A stretch of 64,000 nt of DNA, taken from Rhizobium sp. P40RR-XXII. GTDB taxonomy: Bacteria > Pseudomonadota > Alphaproteobacteria > Rhizobiales > Rhizobiaceae. A program made the translations under genes and the position numbers. A model generated the notes under the pieces. That model was not told the origin of the DNA. It made no database searches and saw nothing but the letters and a program-made list of their open reading frames with translations. Below, piece after piece: positions 49,295 to 63,631 of this stretch (its first letter is position 1; each line of letters begins with the position of its first letter). Where the stretch lies: assembly GCF_012641405.1 (NCBI RefSeq), contig NZ_JABAII010000016.1, positions 62,001-126,000 on the forward strand, written 5' to 3'.

Positions 49295-49981
49295 ATGAAG
49301 GATAATGTTGCACGTATTTTTGTCGGTTTCGATTCCAAGGAAGTCGTGGCCTATCACGTCCTGACCCAGAGCATCATCGAGCGCTCGTCGATCCCGGTGG
49401 TCTTCTCGCCGATCGTGCTCAACAATCTCGATGGCATCTTCACGCGTGAGCGCAATCCGCTGCAGTCGACCGAGTTTTCCTTCTCGCGCTTCCTCGTTCC
49501 CTATCTCAGCGACTATCAAGGCTGGAGCATCTTCATGGATTGCGACATGCTCGCCCGTGCCGATATCGCCGAACTCTGGGCATTGCGTGACGACCGCTAT
49601 GCCGCCATGTGCGTGAAGCACGACTACCAGCCGAAGGTCGAAACCAAGTTCCTCGGCCAGACACAGACCAAATACGAGAAGAAGAACTGGTCGAGCATGA
49701 TCCTGTTCAACAATGCCAAGTGCACGGCATTGACGAAGGACTTCGTCAACACGGCGACCGGCCTGCAGCTCCACCAGTTCAAGTGGCTGGATAGCGACGA
49801 TCAGATCGGCGAAGTGCCGGTGACCTGGAACTATCTCGTCAACGAATACGACCGCCGCGAAGATGCCAAGCTGGTACACTTCACCGATGGCGGTCCCTAT
49901 TTCGACGAATATCGCAACGACGACTATGCCGAGGAATGGTTCGCCATGCGCGACCGCATGCTGCACGTCCAGCAGAAGTGA
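49295..49981 (+). CDS. Glycosyltransferase (GT-A fold, DxD)
   Basis: 228 residues from the ATG at 49295, with CGGAGG upstream. It opens IFVGFDSKEVVAYHVL, typical of GT8-like enzymes, and has SIFMDCDMLARADI with the metal-binding D-x-D, then WSSMILFNNAKC and a VTWNYLVNEY segment. It likely transfers a sugar in envelope polysaccharide synthesis; donor and acceptor are not readable. It overlaps the next gene by four bases. Confidence 0.82.
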   Translation: MKDNVARIFVGFDSKEVVAYHVLTQSIIERSSIPVVFSPIVLNNLDGIFTRERNPLQSTEFSFSRFLVPYLSDYQGWSIFMDCDMLARADIAELWALRDDRYAAMCVKHDYQPKVETKFLGQTQTKYEKKNWSSMILFNNAKCTALTKDFVNTATGLQLHQFKWLDSDDQIGEVPVTWNYLVNEYDRREDAKLVHFTDGGPYFDEYRNDDYAEEWFAMRDRMLHVQQK

Positions 49982-50862
49982 ACGATTTGGATCACAAGAC
50001 GACGGGAAACATCGATGTCGGCATACCGGCTGCGGGTTCCGCGGCCGGCCTGAACAGCGCCGACGAGTGGCGGACCATTCTGGCCGGGTTTTCCCATATC
50101 GTCTTGGTCGCCAATAGCGACGCGGTAGATATCGCAAACCTGCAGGCGCAGTTTCCGGAGACTGCGCTCTTCGTCTTCTTCAACAAGGTCTACAAGGTTC
50201 TGGACCGCCCGTTTCATAGACATTCACTGCTGATCTCGCGCGGCCAGCCGCGCGGGGCAAACATCGTCTATCGCGGCGAGGTGGGCGAGGTCGTGAAATT
50301 CTTTCCGAAGGAATATTTCCTCGGCATCATGAATATCCGTCTGGGCTCGGAGGAGAGGCTCAATCCGGCCGCGGATTTCCAGGGTGCTCCGACCGGTCAT
50401 CTCGATCTGGTCGGCTTCTGTTCCGATTTCTATACGGAAGGCAAGACGCCGACGAGCGGCTTTGCCCTGGCGCTCTGGCTCAGCGATCTGAAGCTGCCCG
50501 GCGCGATCGTGCTCGCCGGTTTCTCGGCCAGGCGCAGTCAGAAGTGGAGGGTGGTTTCCGTTCATGATTGGACCTTCGAGCAGACCTTCCTGCGCCTGTT
50601 TGCCCGGCTCGGAAAGATCACCATCCATGGCGGCGTTGCACTGAGCCCCTATATCCGGCTTGCCCAGCGCTTCACCGAACTGCCGCCGGCCGAAATTTCG
50701 CTGGCAGCCGCGGACGTGCTGTCGGAACGGCTCGGCAATACGGATGCCGAAGTGGACAAGCTGATCTCTCTGACGAATGTGATTCGCTCCACGGACAATT
50801 TCCTGCGCCGGCTCAGGCCGAAATTCCTCAAGCGCAAGCCGAAGGGCTCTTCCGGAGAATAG
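49978..50862 (+). CDS. Hypothetical protein, possibly sialyltransferase-like
   Basis: 294 residues from a GTG at 49978 that overlaps the previous stop. A Rossmann-like start (HIVLVANSDAVDIANLQAQFPETALFVFFNK) and a TSGFALALWLSDLKLPGAIVLAGF segment followed by a His/Glu helix (VHDWTFEQTFLRLF) resemble sialyltransferase-type transferases. I hold this weakly. Coupling to the GT-A gene suggests a common glycan pathway. Confidence 0.55.
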   Translation: MNDLDHKTTGNIDVGIPAAGSAAGLNSADEWRTILAGFSHIVLVANSDAVDIANLQAQFPETALFVFFNKVYKVLDRPFHRHSLLISRGQPRGANIVYRGEVGEVVKFFPKEYFLGIMNIRLGSEERLNPAADFQGAPTGHLDLVGFCSDFYTEGKTPTSGFALALWLSDLKLPGAIVLAGFSARRSQKWRVVSVHDWTFEQTFLRLFARLGKITIHGGVALSPYIRLAQRFTELPPAEISLAAADVLSERLGNTDAEVDKLISLTNVIRSTDNFLRRLRPKFLKRKPKGSSGE

Positions 50863-51062
50863 CGAAACCGGAAGCGCCGTTTCAGCGGCTTCCCCTTCGC
50901 GGTACGTCCGGCGGTGCGGACGTGCTCTGCGCGAAGCTGCGGGTTCGATTGGGAAAAAACAAAAAACGCTCTTGCCAATCGTTTCGTCCCGCCTTAAAGG
51001 GAGCGCCATGTCTTCGAACTGCTCGGGCGGTCCACCGCTTGAAGCGAATAGTCGAAGGAAGA

Positions 51063-51138
<76 letters not shown>

Positions 51139-51233
51139 TTTTCCTTGATTTGACTGGCGCGTCTTTTCGCTGCTTCTCGGGTTGAGGATTATGCCGAACC
51201 GGCGGCAAATTTTAGAAAACACCGTATTGCCTC

Positions 51234-51262
51234 TTGTTAAATCGGGAATCGGTGTTTATGTA
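51234..51262 (+). promoter_or_regulatory. secE-nusG promoter
   Basis: -35 TTGTTA (51234-51239), 17-base spacer, -10 TATGTA (51257-51262), 72 bases before the secE ATG. Confidence 0.6.
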
Positions 51263-51333
51263 GGGTTCAACAGACACGCGGTGCGTGGGGCTGATATGTT
51301 CAGCTTTACGCGCCGTAATTGCGTGGGCAGTCA

Positions 51334-51534
51334 ATGGCATCCAAAACGAATCCACTAGCGTTTCTGCAGCAGGTGCGCTCCGAGACGTCGAAAATTACTT
51401 GGCCTTCACGCCGCGAGACCATGATCTCGACGGTGATGGTGCTTGTCATGGTTGTTTTCGCCTCGCTGTTTTTCTTCGCTGCCGACCAGCTCATTGGCTG
51501 GATTCTCGGCTACGTGTTGAATACCGGCAATTGA
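51334..51534 (+). CDS. secE: Preprotein translocase subunit SecE
   Basis: 66 residues from the ATG at 51334. The amphipathic conserved part FLQQVRSETSKITWPSRRETMIST precedes a single membrane span (VMVLVMVVFASLFFFAADQLIGWIL). This short, single-span form is normal in alphaproteobacteria. It stabilises SecY in the inner membrane. Confidence 0.95.
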   Translation: MASKTNPLAFLQQVRSETSKITWPSRRETMISTVMVLVMVVFASLFFFAADQLIGWILGYVLNTGN

Positions 51535-51552
51535 TATCGGGTGGAGATGAAC

Positions 51553-52083
51553 ATGGCGGCACGTTGGTACATCGTCCACGCTTATTCTAATTTCGAAAAG
51601 AAAGTGGCTGAATCCATTGAGGAGAAGGCCAGGCAGAAGGGTCTCGAGCATCTGTTCGAGAAGATTCTTGTGCCGACCGAGAAGGTCGTTGAGGTGCGCC
51701 GCGGCCGCAAGGTCGATAGCGAGCGCAAGTTCTTCCCGGGTTACGTGCTGGTGCGCGCCAATCTGACGGACGAAGCCTACCACCTGATCAAGAACACGCC
51801 GAAGGTGACTGGCTTCCTCGGCTCCGACAATAAGCCTGTTCCGATTCCGGATTATGAAGCTGAGCGCATTCTCGGTCAGGTTCAGGAAGGCGTCGAGCGG
51901 CCGAAGGCTTCCGTATCCTTCGAGATTGGCGAGCAGGTCCGCGTTTCCGATGGTCCGTTCGCTTCGTTCAACGGCACGGTTCAGGATGTGGACGAAGAGC
52001 GTTCGCGCCTGAAGGTGGAAGTGTCGATTTTCGGCCGCGCTACGCCGGTCGAGCTGGAATACAGTCAGGTCGAAAAAGTTTGA
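51553..52083 (+). CDS. nusG: Transcription termination/antitermination factor NusG
   Basis: 176 residues from the ATG at 51553; an upstream ATG at 51547 lies closer to the GGAG. NGN domain ARWYIVHAYSNFEKKVAESIEE with the RGRKVDSERKFFPGYVLVRANL region, then a KOW domain at the end (EIGEQVRVSDGPFASFNGTVQDVDEERSRLKVEVSIFGR). It binds RNA polymerase and couples transcription to translation or Rho. Confidence 0.96.
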   Translation: MAARWYIVHAYSNFEKKVAESIEEKARQKGLEHLFEKILVPTEKVVEVRRGRKVDSERKFFPGYVLVRANLTDEAYHLIKNTPKVTGFLGSDNKPVPIPDYEAERILGQVQEGVERPKASVSFEIGEQVRVSDGPFASFNGTVQDVDEERSRLKVEVSIFGRATPVELEYSQVEKV

Positions 52084-52297
52084 TTGTATCCTTTGCGAGG
52101 GGCCGGCTTGGCTGCTGGCCTTTCGTTCGAGTTTGGATATGAGTAATTGCTTACTTATATCTCGCGGCGAAGCCGCAATCCGCGTGGAAGGGTAGGGTCT
52201 TAGCCGGGCCTGGTCATCCGCACCACGCAACCGCAGCCGCCGGAGCGATCCGGCATTAGTCGGCCGGGCAACCGGTCAAGTAGAAAGGCAGAGAGAA

Positions 52298-52729
52298 ATG
52301 GCTAAGAAAGTTGCAGGCCAGCTCAAGCTGCAGGTTAAGGCCGGCTCGGCGAATCCGTCGCCGCCGATCGGTCCTGCGCTTGGTCAGCGTGGCATTAACA
52401 TCATGGAATTCTGCAAGGCGTTCAATGCCGCCACGCAGGAAATGGAAAAGGGTATGCCGATCCCGGTCGTCATCACCTACTACCAGGACAAGTCCTTCAC
52501 CTTCATCATGAAGCAGCCGCCGGTCAGCTACTTCCTGAAGAAGGAAGCGAAGATCCAGTCCGGCTCCAAGACCCCGGGCAAGGGCGCCAAGGCTGGCACC
52601 CTGAGCAGGGCTCAGGTCAAGGCAATCGCCGAAGCCAAGATGAAGGATCTGAACGCCGCCGATATCGAAGGCGCAATGGCCATGATCGAGGGCTCCGCCC
52701 GCGCCATGGGCCTGGAAGTGGTAGGTTAA
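52298..52729 (+). CDS. rplK: 50S ribosomal protein L11
   Basis: 143 residues, full length, with the N-terminal Pro-rich GSANPSPPIGPALGQRGINIMEFCKAFN and the C-terminal RNA-binding domain (SGSKTPGKGAKAGTLSRAQVKAIAEAKMKDLNA). It forms part of the GTPase-associated centre. It begins the rplK-rplA pair, 4 bases before rplA's start. A 214-base gap precedes it. Confidence 0.98.
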   Translation: MAKKVAGQLKLQVKAGSANPSPPIGPALGQRGINIMEFCKAFNAATQEMEKGMPIPVVITYYQDKSFTFIMKQPPVSYFLKKEAKIQSGSKTPGKGAKAGTLSRAQVKAIAEAKMKDLNAADIEGAMAMIEGSARAMGLEVVG

Positions 52730-52733
52730 GACC

Positions 52734-53432
52734 ATGGTAGCTAAGCGTATTCAGAAGATTCGTGAAGGCGTCGATCCGACCAAGCTCTACGCTCTGGATC
52801 TGGCCATCGGCATGGTCAAGGAACGTGCCATCGCCAAGTTCGACGAAACCGTCGAAATCTCGATGAACCTCGGTGTTGACCCGCGTCACGCCGACCAGAT
52901 GGTTCGCGGCGTCGTCAACCTGCCGAACGGCACCGGCCGTACGGTTCGTGTTGCCGTCTTCGCTCGCGGCGCCAAGGCTGACGAAGCCAAGGCTGCCGGC
53001 GCAGACATCGTCGGCGCCGAAGACCTGGTCGAAATCGTTCAGGGCGGCAAGATCGATTTCGATCGCTGCATCGCCACCCCGGACATGATGCCGCTCGTCG
53101 GCCGCCTCGGTAAGGTTCTCGGCCCGCGCGGCATGATGCCGAACCCGAAGGTCGGTACCGTTACGATGGACGTCAAGTCTGCCGTTGAGGCATCCAAGGG
53201 CGGCGCCGTCGAGTTCCGTGTCGAGAAGGCTGGTATCGTCCATGCCGGTATCGGCAAGGCTTCCTTCGACGCCAAGGCTCTGGAAGAAAACATCCGCGCC
53301 TTCGCCGACGCCGTCATCAAGGCGAAGCCGGCTGGCGCCAAGGGCAACTACGTCAAGCGCGTAGCGATCTCCTCGACCATGGGTCCGGGCGTCAAGATCG
53401 AGCTGTCCTCCGTCACGGCGCCGGTCGCCTGA
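52734..53432 (+). CDS. rplA: 50S ribosomal protein L1
   Basis: 232 residues. The two-domain L1 pattern is clear: KFDETVEISMNLGVDPRHADQMVRGVV, the GRLGKVLGPRGMMPNPKVGTVT loop, and the SSTMGPGVKIE C-terminus. It binds the L1 stalk rRNA and, in other bacteria, its own mRNA. Confidence 0.98.
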   Translation: MVAKRIQKIREGVDPTKLYALDLAIGMVKERAIAKFDETVEISMNLGVDPRHADQMVRGVVNLPNGTGRTVRVAVFARGAKADEAKAAGADIVGAEDLVEIVQGGKIDFDRCIATPDMMPLVGRLGKVLGPRGMMPNPKVGTVTMDVKSAVEASKGGAVEFRVEKAGIVHAGIGKASFDAKALEENIRAFADAVIKAKPAGAKGNYVKRVAISSTMGPGVKIELSSVTAPVA

Positions 53433-53763
53433 TTGGTTTTGCCGGGCGGTAAGTCCGGCTTTTAAGAATTCCCGGCCTTTCGGGGCCGGGATTTCCGGAG
53501 AAATCCGGAATTCCTGTCCGAGATTGCAGGTGGTTATCCCTTAATCACTTAAGCCTGCATGAGACGGGTAAGACCCGAATTTTGAAGAAGCATCGCTTCG
53601 ATGAACTCGGTTCGAGCCTTGGATGCCTTGTGCCTTGGAGCCGTTCGGCTCGAGCGCGAGGGGACAGGATCCTCAAGCGTCGCTTGGGATCTACATTGAT
53701 CCCAGGAGGCAAAAGGCAACCCGGCAGGCCCGTTAACCCGGTCCTGTCAACTGGAGAAAAGCA
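53433..53763 (+). promoter_or_regulatory. rplJ leader (L10-type) with hairpins
   Basis: The 331-base gap has no real gene. A GCCGG...CCGGC hairpin with TTTT (53441-53463) may attenuate transcription after rplA, and a second hairpin (CCCGGCC 53471-53477 with GGCCGGG 53484-53490) follows. The structured rest is where bacteria keep the L10(L12)4-binding autoregulatory leader. The exact fold is not worked out here. Confidence 0.5.
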
Positions 53764-54282
53764 GTGGAAAGAGCGGAAAAACGCGAATTCGTCACGGAAC
53801 TGAACGAAGTCTTCAAGGCTTCGGGTTCGGTTGTCGTGGCCCACTATGCTGGTGCTACAGTCGCTCAGATGAACGATTTTCGTTCCAAGATGCGCGCTGC
53901 TGGCGGCACCGTCAAAGTCGCGAAGAACCGCCTGGCCAAAATTGCTCTTCAGGGCACGGATGCGGAAGGGATTTCCAATCTCTTCACCGGTCAGACGCTG
54001 ATCGCATACAGCACTGATCCGATTACCGCTCCGAAGGTCGTCGTGGATTTCGCCAAGGGCAACGATAAGATCGTTGTTCTGGGCGGCGCCATGGGAACAA
54101 CAACGCTCAACGCCGAAGGTGTAAAGTCGCTCGCGACCCTGCCTTCGCTGGACGAGCTGCGCGCGAAGCTGCTGGGCATGATCCAGACTCCGGCTACCCG
54201 CATCGCAGGTGTTGTTGCAGCGCCGGCAAGTCAGCTTGCTCGCGTGTTCTCGGCTTACGCCAAGAAGGACGAAGCCGCGTAA
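53764..54282 (+). CDS. rplJ: 50S ribosomal protein L10
   Basis: 172 residues from a GTG at 53764 with GGAG upstream. EKREFVTELNEVFKASGSVVVAHYAGATVAQMNDFRSKMRAAGG is the conserved N-terminal domain; the C-terminal helix (LARVFSAYAKKDEAA) binds L7/L12 dimers. Confidence 0.97.
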   Translation: MERAEKREFVTELNEVFKASGSVVVAHYAGATVAQMNDFRSKMRAAGGTVKVAKNRLAKIALQGTDAEGISNLFTGQTLIAYSTDPITAPKVVVDFAKGNDKIVVLGGAMGTTTLNAEGVKSLATLPSLDELRAKLLGMIQTPATRIAGVVAAPASQLARVFSAYAKKDEAA

Positions 54283-54340
54283 GGCGGTTTTTCGCTGTTC
54301 ATAACCAACCAGTTCGAACCGAACAAAAGGAACTACAAAA

Positions 54341-54721
<381 letters not shown>

Positions 54722-54737
54722 GCTTGAAACTGCTTTT

Positions 54738-54822
54738 GGGAGGTGGCTTTTTGCCGCCTCCCATTCGCCGTTTTTCTGAACGAATTACCCAAAAGCCGCG
54801 GGCAAAACGGCTTTTGGGTAAT
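54738..54822 (+). terminator. rplL-rpoB attenuator region with two strong hairpins
   Basis: First hairpin: GGGAGGTGGC (54738-54747) with GCCGCCTCCC (54753-54762), T5 loop. Second: a 15-bp perfect inverted repeat at 54784-54798 and 54808-54822 with a 9-base loop. Both lie between rplL and rpoB, where partial termination or RNase III cutting is known in other bacteria. Confidence 0.65.
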
Positions 54823-54984
54823 GGGTTCTTCAAGAGGATGGTCTCAAACCGAACCGCGACGCAATCCGGCTGAGCGGTTTTCGGTTAAATAGACGAGATT
54901 GAATTACTCATTGATTGATGGGGTCGCCTGGCCAGCGATTCCCATCCGTTGCAGGCCCGGGTGCAGGATTTTAAAGGAGCGACG

Positions 54985-57900
54985 ATGGCTCAGACCCTTT
55001 CGTTCAACGGTCGCAGGCGCGTACGCAAGTTTTTTGGTAAGATTCCCGAAGTCGCAGAGATGCCGAACCTCATCGAGGTTCAAAAGGCGTCCTACGATCA
55101 GTTTCTCATGGTCGAAGAACCGAAGGGCGGCCGCCCGGACGAAGGTCTTCAGGCTGTCTTCAAGTCGGTTTTCCCGATTACCGATTTCTCCGGCGCTTCC
55201 ATGCTGGAGTTCGTTTCCTATGAGTTCGAGCCGCCGAAGTTCGACGTCGATGAGTGCCGCCAGCGCGACCTGACCTATGCCGCGCCGCTGAAGGTGACCC
55301 TCCGTCTGATCGTGTTCGATATCGACGAGGATACGGGCGCGAAGTCCATCAAGGACATCAAGGAACAAAGCGTCTACATGGGCGATATGCCGCTCATGAC
55401 GAACAACGGTACGTTCGTCGTGAACGGCACCGAACGCGTTATCGTGTCCCAGATGCACCGTTCGCCGGGCGTCTTCTTCGATCACGACAAGGGCAAGAGC
55501 CATTCGTCCGGCAAGCTGCTCTTCGCCGCGCGCGTCATCCCGTATCGCGGTTCCTGGCTCGACATCGAATTCGACGCCAAGGACATCGTCTATGCCCGTA
55601 TCGACCGTCGCCGCAAGATTCCGGTGACGTCGCTCCTTATGGCCCTCGGCATGGACGGCGAAGAAATCCTGTCGACCTTCTACACAAAGTCGCTCTACGA
55701 GCGCTCCGGCGATGGCTGGCGCATTCCCTTCAAGGCGGAAACGCTGAAGGGCGCCAAGACCGTTACCGACATGATCGACGCCGACACCGGCGAAGTCGTG
55801 GTCGAAGGCGGCAAGAAGCTCACCCCGCGCCTGCTGCGTCAGCTGCAGGACAAGGGCCTCAAGGCCCTCAAGGCGACGGACGAAGAGCTTTACGGCCTCT
55901 TCCTGGCGGAAGACATCGTCAACGTCCAGACCGGTGAGATCTATCTTGAAGCCGGCGACGAAATCGACGAAAAGACCCTGCCGGTCATTCTGAAGGCTGG
56001 CTTCGACGAAATCCCGATTCTCGGCATCGACCACATCAACGTCGGCGCCTACATCCGCAACACGCTGTCTGCGGACAAGAACGAGAACCGTCAGGACGCT
56101 CTGTTCGACATCTACCGCGTAATGCGTCCGGGTGAGCCGCCGACTATGGAGTCGGGCGAAGCCATGTTCAATTCGCTGTTCTTCGATGCGGAGCGTTACG
56201 ACCTCTCCGCCGTCGGCCGCGTGAAGATGAACATGCGCCTCGATCTCGACGTCGAAGATACCGTTCGCACCCTGCGCAAGGACGACATCCTGGCCGTGGT
56301 CAAGATGCTGGTTGAGCTGCGTGACGGCAAGGGCGAGATCGACGACATCGACAACCTCGGCAACCGCCGCGTCCGTTCGGTCGGCGAGCTGATGGAAAAC
56401 CAGTATCGTCTGGGCCTGCTGCGCATGGAGCGTGCGATCAAGGAACGTATGTCCTCGATCGAAATCGACACGGTCATGCCGCAGGATTTGATCAACGCCA
56501 AGCCGGCCGCCGCCGCCGTGCGCGAATTCTTCGGCTCCTCGCAGCTGTCGCAGTTCATGGACCAGGTGAATCCGCTTTCGGAAATCACCCACAAGCGCCG
56601 TCTTTCGGCTCTTGGCCCGGGCGGTCTGACCCGCGAGCGCGCCGGCTTCGAAGTCCGCGACGTGCATCCGACGCACTACGGTCGTATTTGCCCGATCGAA
56701 ACGCCGGAAGGCCCGAACATCGGTCTGATCAACTCGCTGGCGACCTTTGCCCGCGTCAACAAGTACGGCTTCATCGAAAGCCCTTATCGCCGCATCATCG
56801 ACGGTAAGGTGACCAACGACGTGCTCTACCTCTCCGCGATGGAAGAGGCGAAGTACTACGTTGCTCAGGCCAACGCCGAGCTCGACACCGACGGCTCCTT
56901 CATCGAAGAATTCGTCGTTTGCCGTCATGCCGGCGAAGTCATGCTCGCTCCGCGCGACAACATCAACCTGATGGACGTCTCGCCGAAGCAGCTCGTTTCG
57001 GTCGCAGCCGCTCTGATCCCGTTCCTGGAAAACGACGACGCCAACCGCGCTCTCATGGGCTCGAACATGCAGCGTCAGGCCGTGCCGCTTCTGCGTGCCG
57101 AAGCCCCGTTCGTCGGCACAGGCATGGAGCCGGTCGTCGCGCGTGACTCTGGTGCTGCCATCGGCGCCCGCCGCGGCGGCGTGGTCGACCAGGTCGACGC
57201 AACGCGTATCGTTATCCGCGCCACCGAAGACCTCGATCCGTCGAAGTCCGGCGTCGATATCTATCGCCTGATGAAGTTCCAGCGTTCGAACCAGAACACC
57301 TGCGTCAACCAGCGTCCGCTGGTTACCGTCGGTGACGTAGTCAACCGGGGCGACATCCTGGCGGACGGCCCGTCGACGGACCTCGGCGATCTCGCGCTCG
57401 GCCGTAACGTGCTCGTCGCGTTCATGCCGTGGAACGGCTACAACTACGAAGACTCGATCCTGCTCTCCGAGCGTATCGTTGCCGACGATGTGTTCACCTC
57501 CATTCACATCGAAGAATTCGAAGTGATGGCGCGTGACACCAAGCTCGGTCCGGAAGAAATCACCCGCGATATTCCGAACGTTTCGGAAGAAGCGCTGAAG
57601 AACCTGGACGAAGCAGGCATCGTTTACATCGGCGCTGAAGTTCAGCCGGGCGACATCCTCGTTGGCAAGATCACGCCGAAGGGCGAAAGCCCGATGACGC
57701 CGGAAGAAAAGCTCCTGCGCGCCATCTTCGGTGAAAAGGCGTCCGACGTTCGCGACACCTCCATGCGCATGCCGCCCGGCACCTACGGTACGGTCGTCGA
57801 AGTTCGCGTTTTCAACCGCCACGGCGTCGAAAAAGACGAACGTGCTATGGCGATCGAGCGCGAGGAAATCGAGCGTCTCGCCAAGGACCGCGACGACGAG

Positions 57901-59127
57901 CAGGCGATCCTCGACCGTAACGTCTACGGCCGCCTGGTCGAGATGCTGCGTGGTCAGGTCGCTCTTGCTGGTCCGAAGGGCTTCAAGAAGGGCACCGAGC
58001 TGTCGAACGCCGTCGTTTCGGAGTATCCCCGTTCGCAGTGGTGGATGTTCGCCGTCGAAGACGAGAAGATCCAGGGCGAACTCGAAGCCCTGCGTGGCCA
58101 GTACGACGAATCCAAGTCGCGTCTTGAACAGCGCTTCATGGACAAGGTCGAGAAGGTCCAGCGCGGCGACGAAATGCCTCCGGGCGTCATGAAGATGGTC
58201 AAGGTCTTCGTTGCGGTGAAGCGCAAGATCCAGCCGGGCGACAAGATGGCCGGCCGTCACGGGAACAAGGGCGTGGTCTCGCGCATTGTTCCGGTTGAAG
58301 ACATGCCGTTCCTGGAAGACGGCACGCATGTCGATATCGTGCTGAACCCGCTGGGCGTTCCCTCGCGCATGAACGTTGGTCAGATTCTCGAAACGCACCT
58401 TGGCTGGGCTTGCGCCGGCATGGGTCGCCAGATCGGTGAGCTGATCGAAGCCTACAAGGCAAGTGGCAACATCGAGCCTCTGCGCAAGACGATCGACATG
58501 GTCGTCGGTGACGGTCCGAAGAGCGACGACGTGCACGAGTATGACGATGCGTCGGTTCTGCGTCTGGCAGACCAGTGGAAGCGTGGCGTGTCCATCGCGA
58601 CCCCGGTCTTCGATGGCGCCGGCGAAGCAGACGTCAACGAGATGCTGGAAATGGCAGGTCTCAAGCAGACGGGTCAGTCGACGCTGTATGACGGTCGTAC
58701 CGGCGAGCAGTTCGACCGCCAGGTCACGGTTGGCTACATCTACATGCTGAAGCTGAACCACCTTGTCGACGACAAGATCCACGCCCGTTCGATCGGTCCG
58801 TACTCGCTCGTTACCCAGCAGCCGCTGGGCGGTAAGGCGCAGTTCGGCGGTCAGCGCTTCGGCGAAATGGAAGTCTGGGCGCTGGAAGCTTACGGTGCAG
58901 CCTACACGCTGCAGGAAATGCTCACGGTCAAGTCGGACGACGTGGCCGGCCGCACCAAGGTCTACGAAGCCATCGTTCGTGGCGACGACACCTTCGAGGC
59001 GGGCATTCCGGAAAGCTTCAACGTTCTCGTCAAGGAAATGCGCTCGCTGGGCCTCAGCGTCGAACTGGAAAATTCCAAGGTCGACGATCTGCAGACGGCA
59101 AGCCAGCTTCCGGACGCAGCCGAGTAA
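54985..59127 (+). CDS. rpoB: RNA polymerase subunit beta
   Basis: 1380 residues from the ATG at 54985, with AAAGGAG upstream; an in-frame ATG at 54949 precedes the ribosome site. The rifampicin region is intact (SQLSQFMDQVNPLSEITHKRRLSALGPGG), as are GRICPIETPEGPNIGLI and the C-terminal clamp (GQRFGEMEVWALEAYGAAYTLQEMLT). Full-length alphaproteobacterial type. Confidence 0.99.
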   Translation: MAQTLSFNGRRRVRKFFGKIPEVAEMPNLIEVQKASYDQFLMVEEPKGGRPDEGLQAVFKSVFPITDFSGASMLEFVSYEFEPPKFDVDECRQRDLTYAAPLKVTLRLIVFDIDEDTGAKSIKDIKEQSVYMGDMPLMTNNGTFVVNGTERVIVSQMHRSPGVFFDHDKGKSHSSGKLLFAARVIPYRGSWLDIEFDAKDIVYARIDRRRKIPVTSLLMALGMDGEEILSTFYTKSLYERSGDGWRIPFKAETLKGAKTVTDMIDADTGEVVVEGGKKLTPRLLRQLQDKGLKALKATDEELYGLFLAEDIVNVQTGEIYLEAGDEIDEKTLPVILKAGFDEIPILGIDHINVGAYIRNTLSADKNENRQDALFDIYRVMRPGEPPTMESGEAMFNSLFFDAERYDLSAVGRVKMNMRLDLDVEDTVRTLRKDDILAVVKMLVELRDGKGEIDDIDNLGNRRVRSVGELMENQYRLGLLRMERAIKERMSSIEIDTVMPQDLINAKPAAAAVREFFGSSQLSQFMDQVNPLSEITHKRRLSALGPGGLTRERAGFEVRDVHPTHYGRICPIETPEGPNIGLINSLATFARVNKYGFIESPYRRIIDGKVTNDVLYLSAMEEAKYYVAQANAELDTDGSFIEEFVVCRHAGEVMLAPRDNINLMDVSPKQLVSVAAALIPFLENDDANRALMGSNMQRQAVPLLRAEAPFVGTGMEPVVARDSGAAIGARRGGVVDQVDATRIVIRATEDLDPSKSGVDIYRLMKFQRSNQNTCVNQRPLVTVGDVVNRGDILADGPSTDLGDLALGRNVLVAFMPWNGYNYEDSILLSERIVADDVFTSIHIEEFEVMARDTKLGPEEITRDIPNVSEEALKNLDEAGIVYIGAEVQPGDILVGKITPKGESPMTPEEKLLRAIFGEKASDVRDTSMRMPPGTYGTVVEVRVFNRHGVEKDERAMAIEREEIERLAKDRDDEQAILDRNVYGRLVEMLRGQVALAGPKGFKKGTELSNAVVSEYPRSQWWMFAVEDEKIQGELEALRGQYDESKSRLEQRFMDKVEKVQRGDEMPPGVMKMVKVFVAVKRKIQPGDKMAGRHGNKGVVSRIVPVEDMPFLEDGTHVDIVLNPLGVPSRMNVGQILETHLGWACAGMGRQIGELIEAYKASGNIEPLRKTIDMVVGDGPKSDDVHEYDDASVLRLADQWKRGVSIATPVFDGAGEADVNEMLEMAGLKQTGQSTLYDGRTGEQFDRQVTVGYIYMLKLNHLVDDKIHARSIGPYSLVTQQPLGGKAQFGGQRFGEMEVWALEAYGAAYTLQEMLTVKSDDVAGRTKVYEAIVRGDDTFEAGIPESFNVLVKEMRSLGLSVELENSKVDDLQTASQLPDAAE

Positions 59128-59301
59128 TAACCTGTCGGGTGCGCGCTGTTGGTCAGCGCGCACCGTTGGAATATTGCAGCGCCGTCGACGTCCCTTCGGA
59201 TGCATGGCGCCGCAAGGCGGTTTTAAAGCGTCAGGCCGGCTCCCGGGATTTGCCGGCACTGTTCGCAATTCGAGGGCGTTTCGCCCCTAAAGGAGATAGG
59301 C

Positions 59302-63510
<4,209 letters not shown>

Positions 63511-63533
63511 GCGGCACGGCATTGAAAAAATCA

Positions 63534-63569
63534 AAACCGCCCGGAGCGATCCGGGCGGTTTCTTTTTGC
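63534..63569 (+). terminator. Rho-independent terminator of the rpoBC operon
   Basis: A 12-bp perfect stem (AAACCGCCCGGA 63534-63545 with TCCGGGCGGTTT 63550-63561) and GCGA loop, followed by TCTTTTT. Confidence 0.92.
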
Positions 63570-63631
63570 ATGGTGTAAAGTCGATAGGCGAGGGCGGGTC
63601 GCCTCCACAGAGGGCGGCGACAGCCGGCGCG

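Noticed and set aside
53582..53803. Short frame in the rplJ leader
   Set aside because: No ribosome site, basic low-complexity product and overlap with the rplJ start; the region is better read as a regulatory leader.
54904..59268. A 1454-codon frame antisense to rpoB
   Set aside because: An antisense shadow of rpoB due to codon bias; no ribosome site or family resemblance.
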